64,000 nt of DNA from UBA9619 sp964630665 (GCA_964630665.1 CAZVVN010000007.1:1-64000), one strand, 5' to 3'; positions 52,622 through 61,043 are shown, numbered from the stretch's first letter. Numbers and translations are program-made. Notes: generated by a model not told the origin, from the letters alone.

Positions 52622-52813
52622 TCAGTCGGCCAGCAGTGACAGCAACCTCGACAACGCCATGTCGCCGCCGGCCGGGGGCCGCCAGTCTACCTGGACGACA
52701 TCGACGTCTTGGCGCACAAGATCGTCGGCGAACATCGCCAGCCCGACGTTGATCACCCGCGGTCTGCCCTCGAGGAGTCCGGCCCCGGGCTGCTTGTCAG
52801 GTTGGGGTTTCAT
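52622..52813 (-). CDS. Small FdrA-linked protein (63 residues)
   Basis: Beginning MKPQPDKQPGAGLLEGRP, this short product contains VINVGLAMFADDLVRQ and VVQVDWRPPAGGD. I recognise this as the short domain that often accompanies fdrA/DUF1116 clusters. The PPAGGD core suggests a small conserved subunit or chaperone for the carbamoyltransferase, but no function is established to my knowledge. The start overlaps the aminotransferase gene by 17 bases, and the TGA stop abuts the DUF1116 start, which strongly supports it as a real gene despite its size. Confidence 0.78.
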   Translation of the reverse strand: MKPQPDKQPGAGLLEGRPRVINVGLAMFADDLVRQDVDVVQVDWRPPAGGDMALSRLLSLLAD

Positions 52814-54059
52814 CGTAAACCCCGTAGGCCGCCTGTGCCGCCGCCCCGGCCAGCGCGCTAAAGCCATTTCGTCCTAGCACTGCCTCAAGCGCGGTCAGAC
52901 AACGCAGCACGTTCGGCTTGCGGCAGCCGTAGCCCATGGTGCCTATACGCCAGATCTTGCCGTGCAGAGGACCGAACGATGTTCCGATCTCAATGCCGAA
53001 ATCGTCCAGCAGTGCCAGGCGCACTGCGTCAGCGTCTTTGACTGCCTTGGGAATATAGACCCCGGTGACGTTATCCATCCGGTGCGCCGGATCACCAAAC
53101 AGTTCAAGGCCCATTGCGCTCAGCCCCGCGCGCAGTGCGCGGCTCGTCAGTCGGTGACGTGCAAATCCGGCCTCCAGCCCTTCACCCAGAACCACCCTGG
53201 CGCATTCCCGCGCGGCATAAAGCATGGCTGTTGATTCGGTGTGGTGATTGAGCCGTAGAGGGCTCCAGTAATCCATCAGCATCGCCAGGTCCAAGTAGTT
53301 TGATTGGATGACGCTGCCTTCGGCATCGACAGCGTCAGTGGCCCGGATACCCGCCTCGACATGCTTGCGGGCATTGATTCGCTCAACGGCAGCGTCGCTC
53401 AGCGTTACAGGAGAGGTGCCCGGTGGGCCCGACAGACATTTTTGTAACCCGGAGGAGGCGGCATCGATACCCCACTCGTCAGTCTCAAACGGGTTGCCAC
53501 CCAGTGTTGCCGTGCTGTCGGCATAGACCAGCACACCGGCCTGCCGGCAGAAACGGCCCACCTCAGCGAGCGGCTGGGCCATAGTTGTGGAAGTATCGCC
53601 ATGGACCAGTGCGACGACCTGCGGGCGGCAGGCTTGTACCGCGTCGGTGATCTGGTCCGCTTCAAAGACACTGCCCCACTCGGTTTCAATGGTCACGACA
53701 TCACCACCCGAGCGCCCGGCGATCTCGGTCAGCAGGTGACCGAAGCGCCCAAAGATCGGCACCAGCACTTTGTCGCCGGGTGAGATCAGTGAGGTCAGGC
53801 AGGCTTCGATCCCGGCCCTTGCAGTGCCGTTGACGAGAAACGTCCAGTGATTGTCGGTGCGAAAGACCTGGCGGTACAGGTCCATGACCTGGTTCATGTA
53901 GGTCGTAAACTGTGGGTCGAACTGTCCCAGCATCGTCCTTGACATGGCCTGGAGCACGCGGGGATAAACGTCCACGGGTCCTGGCCCCATCAGCAGTCGC
54001 GGTTCTGGATCCAGGTCTTCAAAAATCATCGGGTCAGCGTTCCTCGTACTGTCACTCAT
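52797..54059 (-). CDS. pucG: PucG-like ureidoglycine/serine-glyoxylate aminotransferase
   Basis: This 420-residue class V PLP aminotransferase opens LLMGPGPVDVYPRVLQAM and has VNGTARAGIEACLTSL and VALVHGDTSTT. The PLP-binding Lys is in SGLQKCLSGPPGT (about residue 206). The family includes serine-glyoxylate and alanine-glyoxylate enzymes and PucG, which transfers the amino group of (S)-ureidoglycine to glyoxylate to give oxalurate and glycine. The position next to the oxalurate-cleaving genes makes PucG the best reading. AAGGAGA lies 12 bases upstream of the ATG. Confidence 0.82.
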   Translation of the reverse strand: MSDSTRNADPMIFEDLDPEPRLLMGPGPVDVYPRVLQAMSRTMLGQFDPQFTTYMNQVMDLYRQVFRTDNHWTFLVNGTARAGIEACLTSLISPGDKVLVPIFGRFGHLLTEIAGRSGGDVVTIETEWGSVFEADQITDAVQACRPQVVALVHGDTSTTMAQPLAEVGRFCRQAGVLVYADSTATLGGNPFETDEWGIDAASSGLQKCLSGPPGTSPVTLSDAAVERINARKHVEAGIRATDAVDAEGSVIQSNYLDLAMLMDYWSPLRLNHHTESTAMLYAARECARVVLGEGLEAGFARHRLTSRALRAGLSAMGLELFGDPAHRMDNVTGVYIPKAVKDADAVRLALLDDFGIEIGTSFGPLHGKIWRIGTMGYGCRKPNVLRCLTALEAVLGRNGFSALAGAAAQAAYGVYDETPT

Positions 54060-54093
54060 CGCGGATTTTCTCTCCTTAACTGGCGTAATTCAG

Positions 54094-55068
54094 TCATTCG
54101 TCGGCAACGATGTGGGTTCCGGCCTCGCCCATCAGTGCCGGCAGTGCTTCATCCAGGTGGCCGATGATCGCGCGCTTGCCGCCGCGATCTATGAAGCGGA
54201 TAGCGGCTTCGACCTTGGGGCCCATGCTGCCGGCGGCAAAATGACCATCCGACTGGTACTGCCTCATCTGGGAAACAGCACACTCACCGATCTCCTGCTG
54301 CTGGGGTGTTCCGAAGTTCAGGGAAACCTTTCGGACACCGGTCAGGATCATGATGTGTCTGATGCCGAGCACGTTAGCCATATGCTGCGACGTCAGATCT
54401 TTGTCGATCACGGCTTCGACCCCGTGGCGCACACCACGGCTGTCGCGGACCACGGGTATTCCACCGCCGCCCCCGGCGATCACGATGGTACCCCGGCTGG
54501 CCATCCCATCGACCAGAGAAATGTCACAGATGTGGCGGGGTTCCGGTGAGGGGACCACCTGACGCCAGCCCCGTCCTGAGTCTTCCCGCATGATCCAGCC
54601 GAGTTCATTTTCAAGATCTCTGGCCTCCTCTTCGGAATAGAAGTACCCCACCGGCTTGCTGGGATTCTGAAAAGCCGGGTCATCCGGATCGATCTCCACT
54701 TGCGTAACCAAGCCGACAGCGTGTCGCGGGTTGCCAGCGCCACGCAGGGCATTTTCGAAGGCCTGCATCAACAGATAGGCAGTGACTCCCTGGGTGTTTG
54801 CTACACAGATATCGAGCGACATCGGTGTCACCCGGTGGCGGGCCAGGACCTGGCGCATGATCGTCTTGCCAACCCCGGGGCCATTGCCATGGGTAATGAT
54901 CAGTTCGCGTTCGAGCTCGAGAATAGGCAGCAGTGCCTGGGCGGCCTGCGCCGCGGTCTGCATCTGTTCCTGGGAAGTACCCTTGATACCCTCGGGATGG
55001 ATGGCGTTGCCACCAACCGCGATCAGCAGGCGCGGAGGAAGATCCAGCGGGCTACGCGGCCTTTCCAG
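54094..55068 (-). CDS. Carbamate kinase (AllK/ArcC family), start codon uncertain
   Basis: The enzyme turns carbamoyl phosphate and ADP into ATP, CO2 and ammonia. The core is clear: LLIAVGGNAIHPEG, IITHGNGPGVG, TPMSLDICVANTQG, YFYSEEEA, VIAGGGGGIPVV, EAVIDKDL and GSMGPKVEAAIRF. No ATG, GTG or TTG lies between the asparaginase gene interior and the conserved AVGGNA. I propose CTG at 55068-55066, with GGGGGA seven bases upstream and four bases after the preceding stop, giving 324 residues. A CTG at 55047 or a TTG at 55182 deep in the neighbour are alternatives. Context fits oxalurate-derived carbamoyl phosphate. Confidence 0.82.
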   Translation of the reverse strand: MERPRSPLDLPPRLLIAVGGNAIHPEGIKGTSQEQMQTAAQAAQALLPILELERELIITHGNGPGVGKTIMRQVLARHRVTPMSLDICVANTQGVTAYLLMQAFENALRGAGNPRHAVGLVTQVEIDPDDPAFQNPSKPVGYFYSEEEARDLENELGWIMREDSGRGWRQVVPSPEPRHICDISLVDGMASRGTIVIAGGGGGIPVVRDSRGVRHGVEAVIDKDLTSQHMANVLGIRHIMILTGVRKVSLNFGTPQQQEIGECAVSQMRQYQSDGHFAAGSMGPKVEAAIRFIDRGGKRAIIGHLDEALPALMGEAGTHIVADE

Positions 55069-55072
55069 GAGA

Positions 55073-56074
55073 CTATCCCCCGCAACCGACGTTCGAGAAC
55101 ACGGCCTGTGGCGTGCGCCCTGTTGCCAGGGTGAGCGCCAGCAGCAACGCAGATTTCTGAGGATTGAGGTGACCCGAAGCAATGACGTTGTCGGCTTGCT
55201 GGGGCGTCATGGTCTCCGGCATCACCGCCACGCCGCCGACCCGCGACGAGACCACCACGCAGATCCCGCGACCGGTGAGCTCTTCGATTCCGGGCAGCAA
55301 CAGCTGGGGGATCTCGCCACAACCAAACGCCGCGATGACCAGCCCGCGACATCCCGACGCGACCGACCCGGCCAGGGACCGCTCATCGCCACCCGCTGCA
55401 GCATAGTGCACACCAACTGCCGGTATGGCCGTTTCGGGGTCAGTCAGTTCTTCAAACGCACCGGCCATGCTGGGAAGGCCTGGCGGAGAGGCAAAAAAGG
55501 TGTGTCCAGGGTACACACTGCCCAGAGCCCCGCCAGGGTAGGCTGCGAATGCACTGGTGGCAATCGAGTGACGCTTTACTACATGACGGGCCGGCAGGAT
55601 ATCTCCATTCATCACCACCATGACACCACGCCCGACAGCCTCGCGCGACGCGCTGACCTGAACAGCTTGGTACAAGTTAGCCGGTCCATCAGCGCTCAGT
55701 GCCGTAGCCGGACGCATGCTGCCGGTCAGAACCACGGGTTTTTCGCTACGCACGGTCAGATGCAGGAACAGTGCAGCCTCTTCCAGCGTGTCTGTGCCGT
55801 GGGTGATGACCACACCCGAGATGCCCGGGTCCTTAAGCGTCTCTTCGATCCTGCCCGTCAGCAGTTGCCATTCGGCAGGCCCCATGTCCTTCGAATTTAA
55901 CGAAAAGAGGTTTTCTGCCGAGATCTTGGCAACATTTTCAAGACCTGGGACGGCTTGCAGCAGGTCGTCTACCGAAAGCTTTGCCGCCTCATAGGCGAGG
56001 TCGGTCGCCGAACCCGCCTGACCTGCGATCGTGCCACCTGTACCGATGATGACAATGTTCGGTGTTGCCGTCAT
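55073..56074 (-). CDS. Asparaginase-like amidohydrolase with altered amino-group pocket
   Basis: The 333-residue protein has both catalytic triads of L-asparaginases: Thr in IGTGGTIAG (about residue 13), Thr-Asp in ITHGTDTLEE (about 92-93), Lys in HVVKRHS and a Tyr in the mobile loop. By eye alignment to E. coli AnsB, residues that hold the substrate alpha-amino group differ. Gln59 reads Lys (NSKDM), Asn248 lies in a changed GCGE segment, and Glu283 reads Met. There is no signal peptide, so it is cytoplasmic. A strong AAGGGGGAAG precedes the ATG. In a ureide operon, an amide such as oxamate is a plausible substrate; plain asparaginase remains possible. Confidence 0.8.
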   Translation of the reverse strand: MTATPNIVIIGTGGTIAGQAGSATDLAYEAAKLSVDDLLQAVPGLENVAKISAENLFSLNSKDMGPAEWQLLTGRIEETLKDPGISGVVITHGTDTLEEAALFLHLTVRSEKPVVLTGSMRPATALSADGPANLYQAVQVSASREAVGRGVMVVMNGDILPARHVVKRHSIATSAFAAYPGGALGSVYPGHTFFASPPGLPSMAGAFEELTDPETAIPAVGVHYAAAGGDERSLAGSVASGCRGLVIAAFGCGEIPQLLLPGIEELTGRGICVVVSSRVGGVAVMPETMTPQQADNVIASGHLNPQKSALLLALTLATGRTPQAVFSNVGCGG

Positions 56075-56100
56075 CTCGCGCTTCCCCCTTCACCACGGGG

Positions 56101-57132
56101 TCAGGACACCCCGACGATATTAGCGATCAGCGACATGCGCAGTGGCACGGAAAACCCAATCTGCTTGAAGTAGAGTTCGTGGACAGTATTGTCTATCCCG
56201 AAATCGAACTCACCTTCGTTGCGGGGCAGAGAATGCATGACGCCAACGGTCTTGCCGCCTTTTTCCTGGATTCTGCTCAGACCCTCTACGGTGAAATAGT
56301 AGCCTTCCATTTTCTTCATGAAATCGTCACGGCCGGGGTCACCCTTCTTTACCGAACAGCCGGGAAGGTACAACAGGTCAATGCCCTGGTCCGCAATCAG
56401 CTCTTCCTGCTGGCTGATTGCAAGATCATTGTACTCCTCGTACCGGGCGCCCATTGCGTCTAGTTTCTCGCGAATGACATCCGGGGTACGCAACCCGGTG
56501 GTTCCTGAGTAAACAATTCTGGCACCCATGCGGGCCAGCCCCAATGCAAAGGACTGTCCCGATCGTGCCCGCGACAGGTCCGGCGTTGCGATCATTACGG
56601 TCATGGCTTGGAAATCTCCACCCAGAACCCGCCAGGCCGTATACATATCCAGCAACCCCTGCGTTGGATGAGTCACATCACCATAGCCACCACTGATGAT
56701 GGGCACGCTGTCGCTGCCCAGCGCCTGAAGATCGGCCAGCACTCGTTCGTCGTCTGGGTGGCGGAGCACCAGCACATCGGCGTACTGCGCGATGACCCGG
56801 ATCGAATCGTACAACGACTCATTCTTGGCGGCCGATGAACTGATAAGAGGGTTCGACTCGGTCAACACATTGCCGCCCAACCGGTACATGGCGGTCTCGT
56901 GGCTGAAACGCGTCCGGGTACTGGGCTGGAAGAACAAGGTACACAGAATCCGGTGCCGGAGCAGTTCCAGACCGCTGCGCCAGTAAGGTTCGAGCATCTC
57001 GGCCGTTAGGAACAGATTGCTGAGTTCATCCGGCGACAGGTCGTCAATAAACGTCAGGTGCCGGCCCTTGATACCGGTTTTCTCTACCTGTGCATGGATG
57101 TCTCTGGGGCCGAAATCCGCAGTCAATGCCAT
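56101..57132 (-). CDS. Aspartate-carbamoyltransferase-like enzyme with non-aspartate acceptor site
   Basis: The 343-residue protein is a full-length carbamoyltransferase. Carbamoyl-phosphate residues are kept: PSTRTRFSHETAMYRLGG (about residues 70-87), Ser and Lys of the 80s loop in SSSAAKNESL, LRHPDDE and THPTQGLLD, plus HSLPR. The R167 equivalent is present in DLSRARSGQ. The R229/Q231 pair that binds aspartate (YMTRVQ in E. coli PyrB) reads YLPGCS, so aspartate is unlikely. It starts with ATG behind GAGGAAG and heads the carbamate kinase operon. A ureidoglycine- or ureidoglycolate-type transcarbamylase is an attractive but unproven identity. Confidence 0.78.
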   Translation of the reverse strand: MALTADFGPRDIHAQVEKTGIKGRHLTFIDDLSPDELSNLFLTAEMLEPYWRSGLELLRHRILCTLFFQPSTRTRFSHETAMYRLGGNVLTESNPLISSSAAKNESLYDSIRVIAQYADVLVLRHPDDERVLADLQALGSDSVPIISGGYGDVTHPTQGLLDMYTAWRVLGGDFQAMTVMIATPDLSRARSGQSFALGLARMGARIVYSGTTGLRTPDVIREKLDAMGARYEEYNDLAISQQEELIADQGIDLLYLPGCSVKKGDPGRDDFMKKMEGYYFTVEGLSRIQEKGGKTVGVMHSLPRNEGEFDFGIDNTVHELYFKQIGFSVPLRMSLIANIVGVS

Positions 57133-57452
57133 CGTGGTGCTTCCTCATCGCTCTCTGGTGGTTCTTGAAATACTGTCCCTCGGGCTGCTGCCCGCCCAAG
57201 GCAGCCCACAGCCGCCAGCACGACCTCAGAAACGATGGCTGGGCTATGGAGGTACCGCACGCAAGGCCCGCAGCAGCGGACCGGCATTCTAAAGGAATTC
57301 AGCTGTATTGTGCGCGTAGACTGGGCCTTTTTAAGGGCCCAACGGTGCGTTTGTCGGATGCCCAGGGAAGGCCAGCGAATCGTTTTGCTGGGTCTGGCCT
57401 GGGCGGCTGCGACAGCAGGGAGTCGATGGGCTGAACTGGCATATTGGTAAAG
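57133..57452. promoter_or_regulatory. Intergenic region upstream of the carbamoyltransferase operon
   Basis: These 320 bases between uraD and the carbamoyltransferase gene hold no supported gene. On the minus strand TGGGCC-CTTAAAAA-GGCCCA (57341-57322) is a 6-bp inverted repeat lying about 110 bases after uraD. It has no T-run and could be an operator or weak terminator. The remainder should hold the promoter of the operon, but I could not define -35/-10 boxes with confidence. Confidence 0.35.
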
Positions 57453-58013
57453 TCATGCTGGCGCCAACGAAGTGCCGATCTGTTGCAGCCGCAGCCCGGC
57501 AATGCGGTGAACCTGGCGGAGCGCCTCGGCAAACTCCTGCTCGGCATCGTTGTCGATTCGACTGCGGAAGTTCTCAAGGATCTGCTGACGATCACGCCCC
57601 CGCACTGCCAGGATATAGGGGAAACCGAACTTTTCGGTATAGCGAGCATTGAGATCCTGAAACTTGGCGTACTCATGGGGGCTGCACTGGTCCAGTCCTG
57701 CGCCGGCCTGTTCGCTGGCCGACGCGGCGGTCAACTCACCGCGCTTTGCCAACCGTCCTGCCAGATCCGGATGGGCTCGCAGCAAGGCGAGCTGTGCATC
57801 CTTCCCGGCACCATCAACGATACCGGCAAGGGTGCTGCAAAGTCCCTGCGTGGTGTTGTCAACGGCCGTTAATCCCCGGTCCCAGGCCTGCTCTGCCACC
57901 CAGGGCGACTTTTCATAAACACCTCCGAAAATCCGGACGAACTCAAGCCGGTTCATGGCGAGCGGCCGCCTGCCACCAACAGCTGAGTCCATGTCGGCTG
58001 AAAGGTCAGCCAT
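57453..58013 (-). CDS. uraD: OHCU decarboxylase UraD
   Basis: UraD converts 2-oxo-4-hydroxy-4-carboxy-5-ureidoimidazoline to (S)-allantoin. The 186-residue product has FVRIFGGVYEKSPWVAE with the substrate-pocket region, LLRAHPDLAGR with the conserved His-Pro-Asp, and FGFPYILAVRGRDRQQIL near the end. I use the ATG that overlaps the puuE stop by one base (TGATG). An earlier in-frame start would lie inside puuE. It acts after UraH, which is encoded divergently nearby. Confidence 0.93.
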   Translation of the reverse strand: MADLSADMDSAVGGRRPLAMNRLEFVRIFGGVYEKSPWVAEQAWDRGLTAVDNTTQGLCSTLAGIVDGAGKDAQLALLRAHPDLAGRLAKRGELTAASASEQAGAGLDQCSPHEYAKFQDLNARYTEKFGFPYILAVRGRDRQQILENFRSRIDNDAEQEFAEALRQVHRIAGLRLQQIGTSLAPA

Positions 58014-58939
58014 CACGACCCTCGGGCAGCGGGATGATGCGTGCACCAGTGCCGGGCAATATCAATGCGCCGGCAGAACCACACGCCCTCGTGACTCAAA
58101 GCGTGATCGATGAACTGCTCCACGGCCCGGATCCGTCCGGGCCGCCCAGCCAGGCGACAGTGCAACCCTACCGACATCATGCGTGGCGTACGTGCGCCTT
58201 CCTCATAGAGCGTGTCAAAGGCGTCGCGCAGGTAACCCAGAAACTGCTCCCCGGAGTTGAATCCCTGGGGCGTAGCGAAACGCATGTCGTTCGCATCCAG
58301 GGTGTAAGGCACTACCAGGTGGTCTGTGCCCTGAACCTGGGTCCAGAACGGCAGATCATCGTTGTAGTCGTCGGCGTCATACAGGAACCCCCCTTCCTCG
58401 ACTACCAGACGCCGGGTATTCTCACTGGTTCGACCGGTGTACCAACCCAGTGGCCGCTCACCGGTGAGTCGCTGGATGATCTCGATCGCCTTGTGCAGAT
58501 GCTCACGTTCGATCTCATCGGGTACGTCGCGGTAGTCGATCCAGCGATAGCCGTGTGAGCAGATCTCGTGGCCGGCCTTCATCACGGCCTCGGCAACCTG
58601 CGGATTACGCTCCAGTGCCATCGCCACTCCGAACAGTGTGATCGGTATCGATTTACGCTCGAAAAGATCCAGCAGGCGCCACACCCCTACCCTGGACCCG
58701 TATTCGTAGATCGATTCCATACTCATATGCCGCTGACCGGACCAGGCCTGTGCCCCGACGATCTCAGACAGAAACGCCTCGGACGCCGAATCACCGTGCA
58801 GGACGCAGTTTTCACCGCCTTCTTCGTAGTTGAGGACGAACTGCAGGGCAAGTCGTGCACCACCGGGCCAATTCACTGGCGGTACTACGGGACCGTATCC
58901 AACCAGGTCGCGTGGATAGTCGTTAACGGTTGTTGTCAT
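58013..58939 (-). CDS. puuE: Allantoinase PuuE (polysaccharide-deacetylase type)
   Basis: PuuE hydrolyses allantoin to allantoate without being related to the amidohydrolase-type allantoinases. From MTTTVNDYPRDLVGYG the product is 308 residues, the usual PuuE length. Features are LNYEEGGENCVLHGD, the Glu/His core GHEICSHGYRWIDYRDV, GWYTGRTSENTRRLV and YDADDYNDDLPFW. It is the first gene of a leftward pair with uraD and divergent from uraH. An upstream in-frame start would add eight residues. Confidence 0.93.
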   Translation of the reverse strand: MTTTVNDYPRDLVGYGPVVPPVNWPGGARLALQFVLNYEEGGENCVLHGDSASEAFLSEIVGAQAWSGQRHMSMESIYEYGSRVGVWRLLDLFERKSIPITLFGVAMALERNPQVAEAVMKAGHEICSHGYRWIDYRDVPDEIEREHLHKAIEIIQRLTGERPLGWYTGRTSENTRRLVVEEGGFLYDADDYNDDLPFWTQVQGTDHLVVPYTLDANDMRFATPQGFNSGEQFLGYLRDAFDTLYEEGARTPRMMSVGLHCRLAGRPGRIRAVEQFIDHALSHEGVWFCRRIDIARHWCTHHPAARGS

Positions 58940-59170
58940 CGCTCTCGCTCCGATAGGCAACACCGTCTCAGCCGGTCAGGCGATCAGTGCTGCGGCCACA
59001 ACAGGGCATTAAAGATATTTTCAATTAGTCGCAAAAAATGTTTAAAGTTGCTTTTGGCTGAGGCAGGACACCAGCCACCAGGCCAGAAAACCTGGCCAGG
59101 TGTAGCCTGACGGCTGGACACAAGCTGGCCCGGCACACGTCACCTGTGCAACTGTAGCGGGAGCAACCCG
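58940..59170. promoter_or_regulatory. Divergent puuE/uraH control region
   Basis: This 231-base gap must contain promoters for both arms of the purine locus. It has an AT-rich core at about 59,005-59,050. In the plus direction TTTTCA, 17 bases, then TTTAAA is a possible promoter. On the minus strand TTGCGA followed by TAATGC or TTTAAT is a possible counterpart. No palindromic operator is clear by eye. A regulator gene is not next to it within the window. Confidence 0.45.
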
Positions 59171-59521
59171 ATGGGACAACTGACCACCCACGTACTGGAT
59201 ACCACCTCCGGACGACCGGCTGGGGGTATGGCCTGGACCCTTCACCGGGCTGACGAGACCCGTACGATCCTGACCTCCGGACGTACGAATAACGATGGCC
59301 GCAACGACGGCCCGGTACTTGAGGGGGCCGATTTCTGTGCCGGCACCTATGAATTCGTCTTTTTTGCTGGAGACTACTTTCGCGACTCGGGATCGGTACT
59401 GACCGAACCGGCGTTTCTTGACCAGGTCGTGATCCGTTTCGGCATTGCTGACGCCGCCAGTCACTATCACGTACCGCTGCTTGTCTCGCCATATGGCTAC
59501 AGCACCTACCGCGGAAGCTGA
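59171..59521 (+). CDS. uraH: 5-hydroxyisourate hydrolase (transthyretin-related)
   Basis: UraH hydrolyses 5-hydroxyisourate, the product of urate oxidation. The 116-residue protein has the family start QLTTHVLDTTSGRPAGGM with its active-site His, an Arg-rich middle and the diagnostic C-terminus YGYSTYRGS. CGGGAG lies upstream of the ATG. Its last 29 bases overlap the start I chose for xdhA. It is the first gene of the rightward uraH-xdhABC unit. Confidence 0.95.
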   Translation: MGQLTTHVLDTTSGRPAGGMAWTLHRADETRTILTSGRTNNDGRNDGPVLEGADFCAGTYEFVFFAGDYFRDSGSVLTEPAFLDQVVIRFGIADAASHYHVPLLVSPYGYSTYRGS

Positions 59522-61043
59522 CCGGCCCCGAAGGGCCAGCGACAACCCAGTGCAGAACACCAGAAACACGGTCCGCTTCCTGCTCGGTCTGGAACCGGTG
59601 CAGGTAGCCCTTGATGATCCGAACCTCACACTACTGGAATACCTGCGCGTCATCGCGAGACTCACCGGAACCAAGGAAGGCTGTGCGGAAGGCGACTGTG
59701 GCGCCTGCACCGTTCTGATCGGCGAGTGCCGGGACGGTCGTATGCACTACAGTGCTGCCAACGCCTGCATTCTACTGCTCGGCATGGTCGATGGCAGACA
59801 GGTCGTCACGGTCGAGCATCTTTCTGACAGCGGTCCTAATTTGATCCAGCAGGCGATGGCTGACCAGCACGCCTCTCAGTGCGGCTTCTGCACCCCGGGG
59901 TTTGTCATGTCGATCACTGCTCTCAAGCTGTCCCTGGGCGAAGACGCAGCAGCCGATCTCCCCAACCGCGCACTGATCGATGAAAACCTGGCCGGCAATC
60001 TGTGCCGCTGTACCGGCTACGGCCCGATCATCGAAGCCGCGCGGCAGGCCTGCGCCCAACCCCTGCCTGTGAGCTGGCAGACCTTTTCGTCAACCGCCCT
60101 GGCCGTGCTTGCCGGCTGGCAACAGGACCCGTCTCCACTGCACTGCCAGGGCAGACTGGGTCTTTTTGCTGCTCCCCGGTCTACAGTCGACCTGCTCGAG
60201 TACCTGTCAGAGCACCCGCAGGCGACGGTACTCGCCGGAGCCACCGACATCGGGCTCTGGATCACCAAACAGGGCCGGCAACTGCCTGTGCTGCTTTATC
60301 TTGGGCAACTACCGGAGCTCAAGTCGCTGAAGAACAACGGCGACACCCTCGAGATCGGTGCCGCTGTCCCGATCCACGAAGCGCAGCCCGCGCTGGCCGC
60401 ACTATCGCCTGATCTTGCACGATTGCTGTGCCGCTTCGGCTCACGCCAGGTCCGGAACGTCGGGACTGTCGGTGGCAACATCGCCAACGGCTCACCCGTC
60501 GGTGATCTGCCACCGGCTCTGATTGCACTCGGTGCCAGACTCAAGATACAGGGGCACACAGGCCAGCGTGAGATCGCGTTGGAAGATTTCTTTGTCGACT
60601 ATGGCCAGCAGGATCTGCTGCCGGGAGAGTTTCTCGCCTCGGTCATTGTGCCACTAAAGAACGACATCCAGTTCTACTGCTGGAAAGTTTCCAAGCGATT
60701 CGACCAGGACATCTCCGCAGTACTCGGCGCATTCGCCATGCAAATCGAAACCGGCAGCGTACAGCGGGCGCGGATCTGTTTCGGCGGCATGGCAGCGACC
60801 CCGCGCCGGGCGTACCACTGCGAGGCAGCACTCAAAGATCAGCCGCTAGACGGTAAGACCCTGGACCGGGCCCGCGACGCTCTTGAACGTGACTTCGAAC
60901 CGATCTCCGACCTACGCGCCAGCAGCGGCTACCGTCAGCGGATCGCCGGGAATCTTCTGGAAAAAACTTTCCTGTCGATGACAGGTACGCAGCCGACAGA
61001 GTTGTACGATGGTCTCCTCGCACCCGGCCACAGCCATGGCTGA
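59493..61043 (+). CDS. xdhA: Xanthine dehydrogenase small subunit (2Fe-2S and FAD domains)
   Basis: XdhA carries electrons from the molybdenum site to NAD. The first part (about residues 30-200) has two [2Fe-2S] clusters: CAEGDCGACTVLIGEC with a following Cys, and QCGFCTPGF with NLCRCTGYGPI. The second part (about 215-480) is an FAD domain with ATVLAGATDIGLW and GTVGGNIANGSPVGD. The N-terminus is uncertain. The ATG used overlaps uraH, and a GTG at 59550 would also serve because the family core starts near VRFLLG. It is followed by xdhB with an eight-base overlap. Confidence 0.93.
   Translation: MATAPTAEADRPRRASDNPVQNTRNTVRFLLGLEPVQVALDDPNLTLLEYLRVIARLTGTKEGCAEGDCGACTVLIGECRDGRMHYSAANACILLLGMVDGRQVVTVEHLSDSGPNLIQQAMADQHASQCGFCTPGFVMSITALKLSLGEDAAADLPNRALIDENLAGNLCRCTGYGPIIEAARQACAQPLPVSWQTFSSTALAVLAGWQQDPSPLHCQGRLGLFAAPRSTVDLLEYLSEHPQATVLAGATDIGLWITKQGRQLPVLLYLGQLPELKSLKNNGDTLEIGAAVPIHEAQPALAALSPDLARLLCRFGSRQVRNVGTVGGNIANGSPVGDLPPALIALGARLKIQGHTGQREIALEDFFVDYGQQDLLPGEFLASVIVPLKNDIQFYCWKVSKRFDQDISAVLGAFAMQIETGSVQRARICFGGMAATPRRAYHCEAALKDQPLDGKTLDRARDALERDFEPISDLRASSGYRQRIAGNLLEKTFLSMTGTQPTELYDGLLAPGHSHG

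Noticed and set aside
55073..56074. Plain ansA/ansB gene symbol
   Set aside because: Catalytic residues fit, but the amino-group contacts appear changed and the context is ureide breakdown, so a symbol would overstate certainty.
56101..57132. pyrB as gene symbol
   Set aside because: The R229/Q231 equivalents are absent and no pyrC or pyrI is adjacent.
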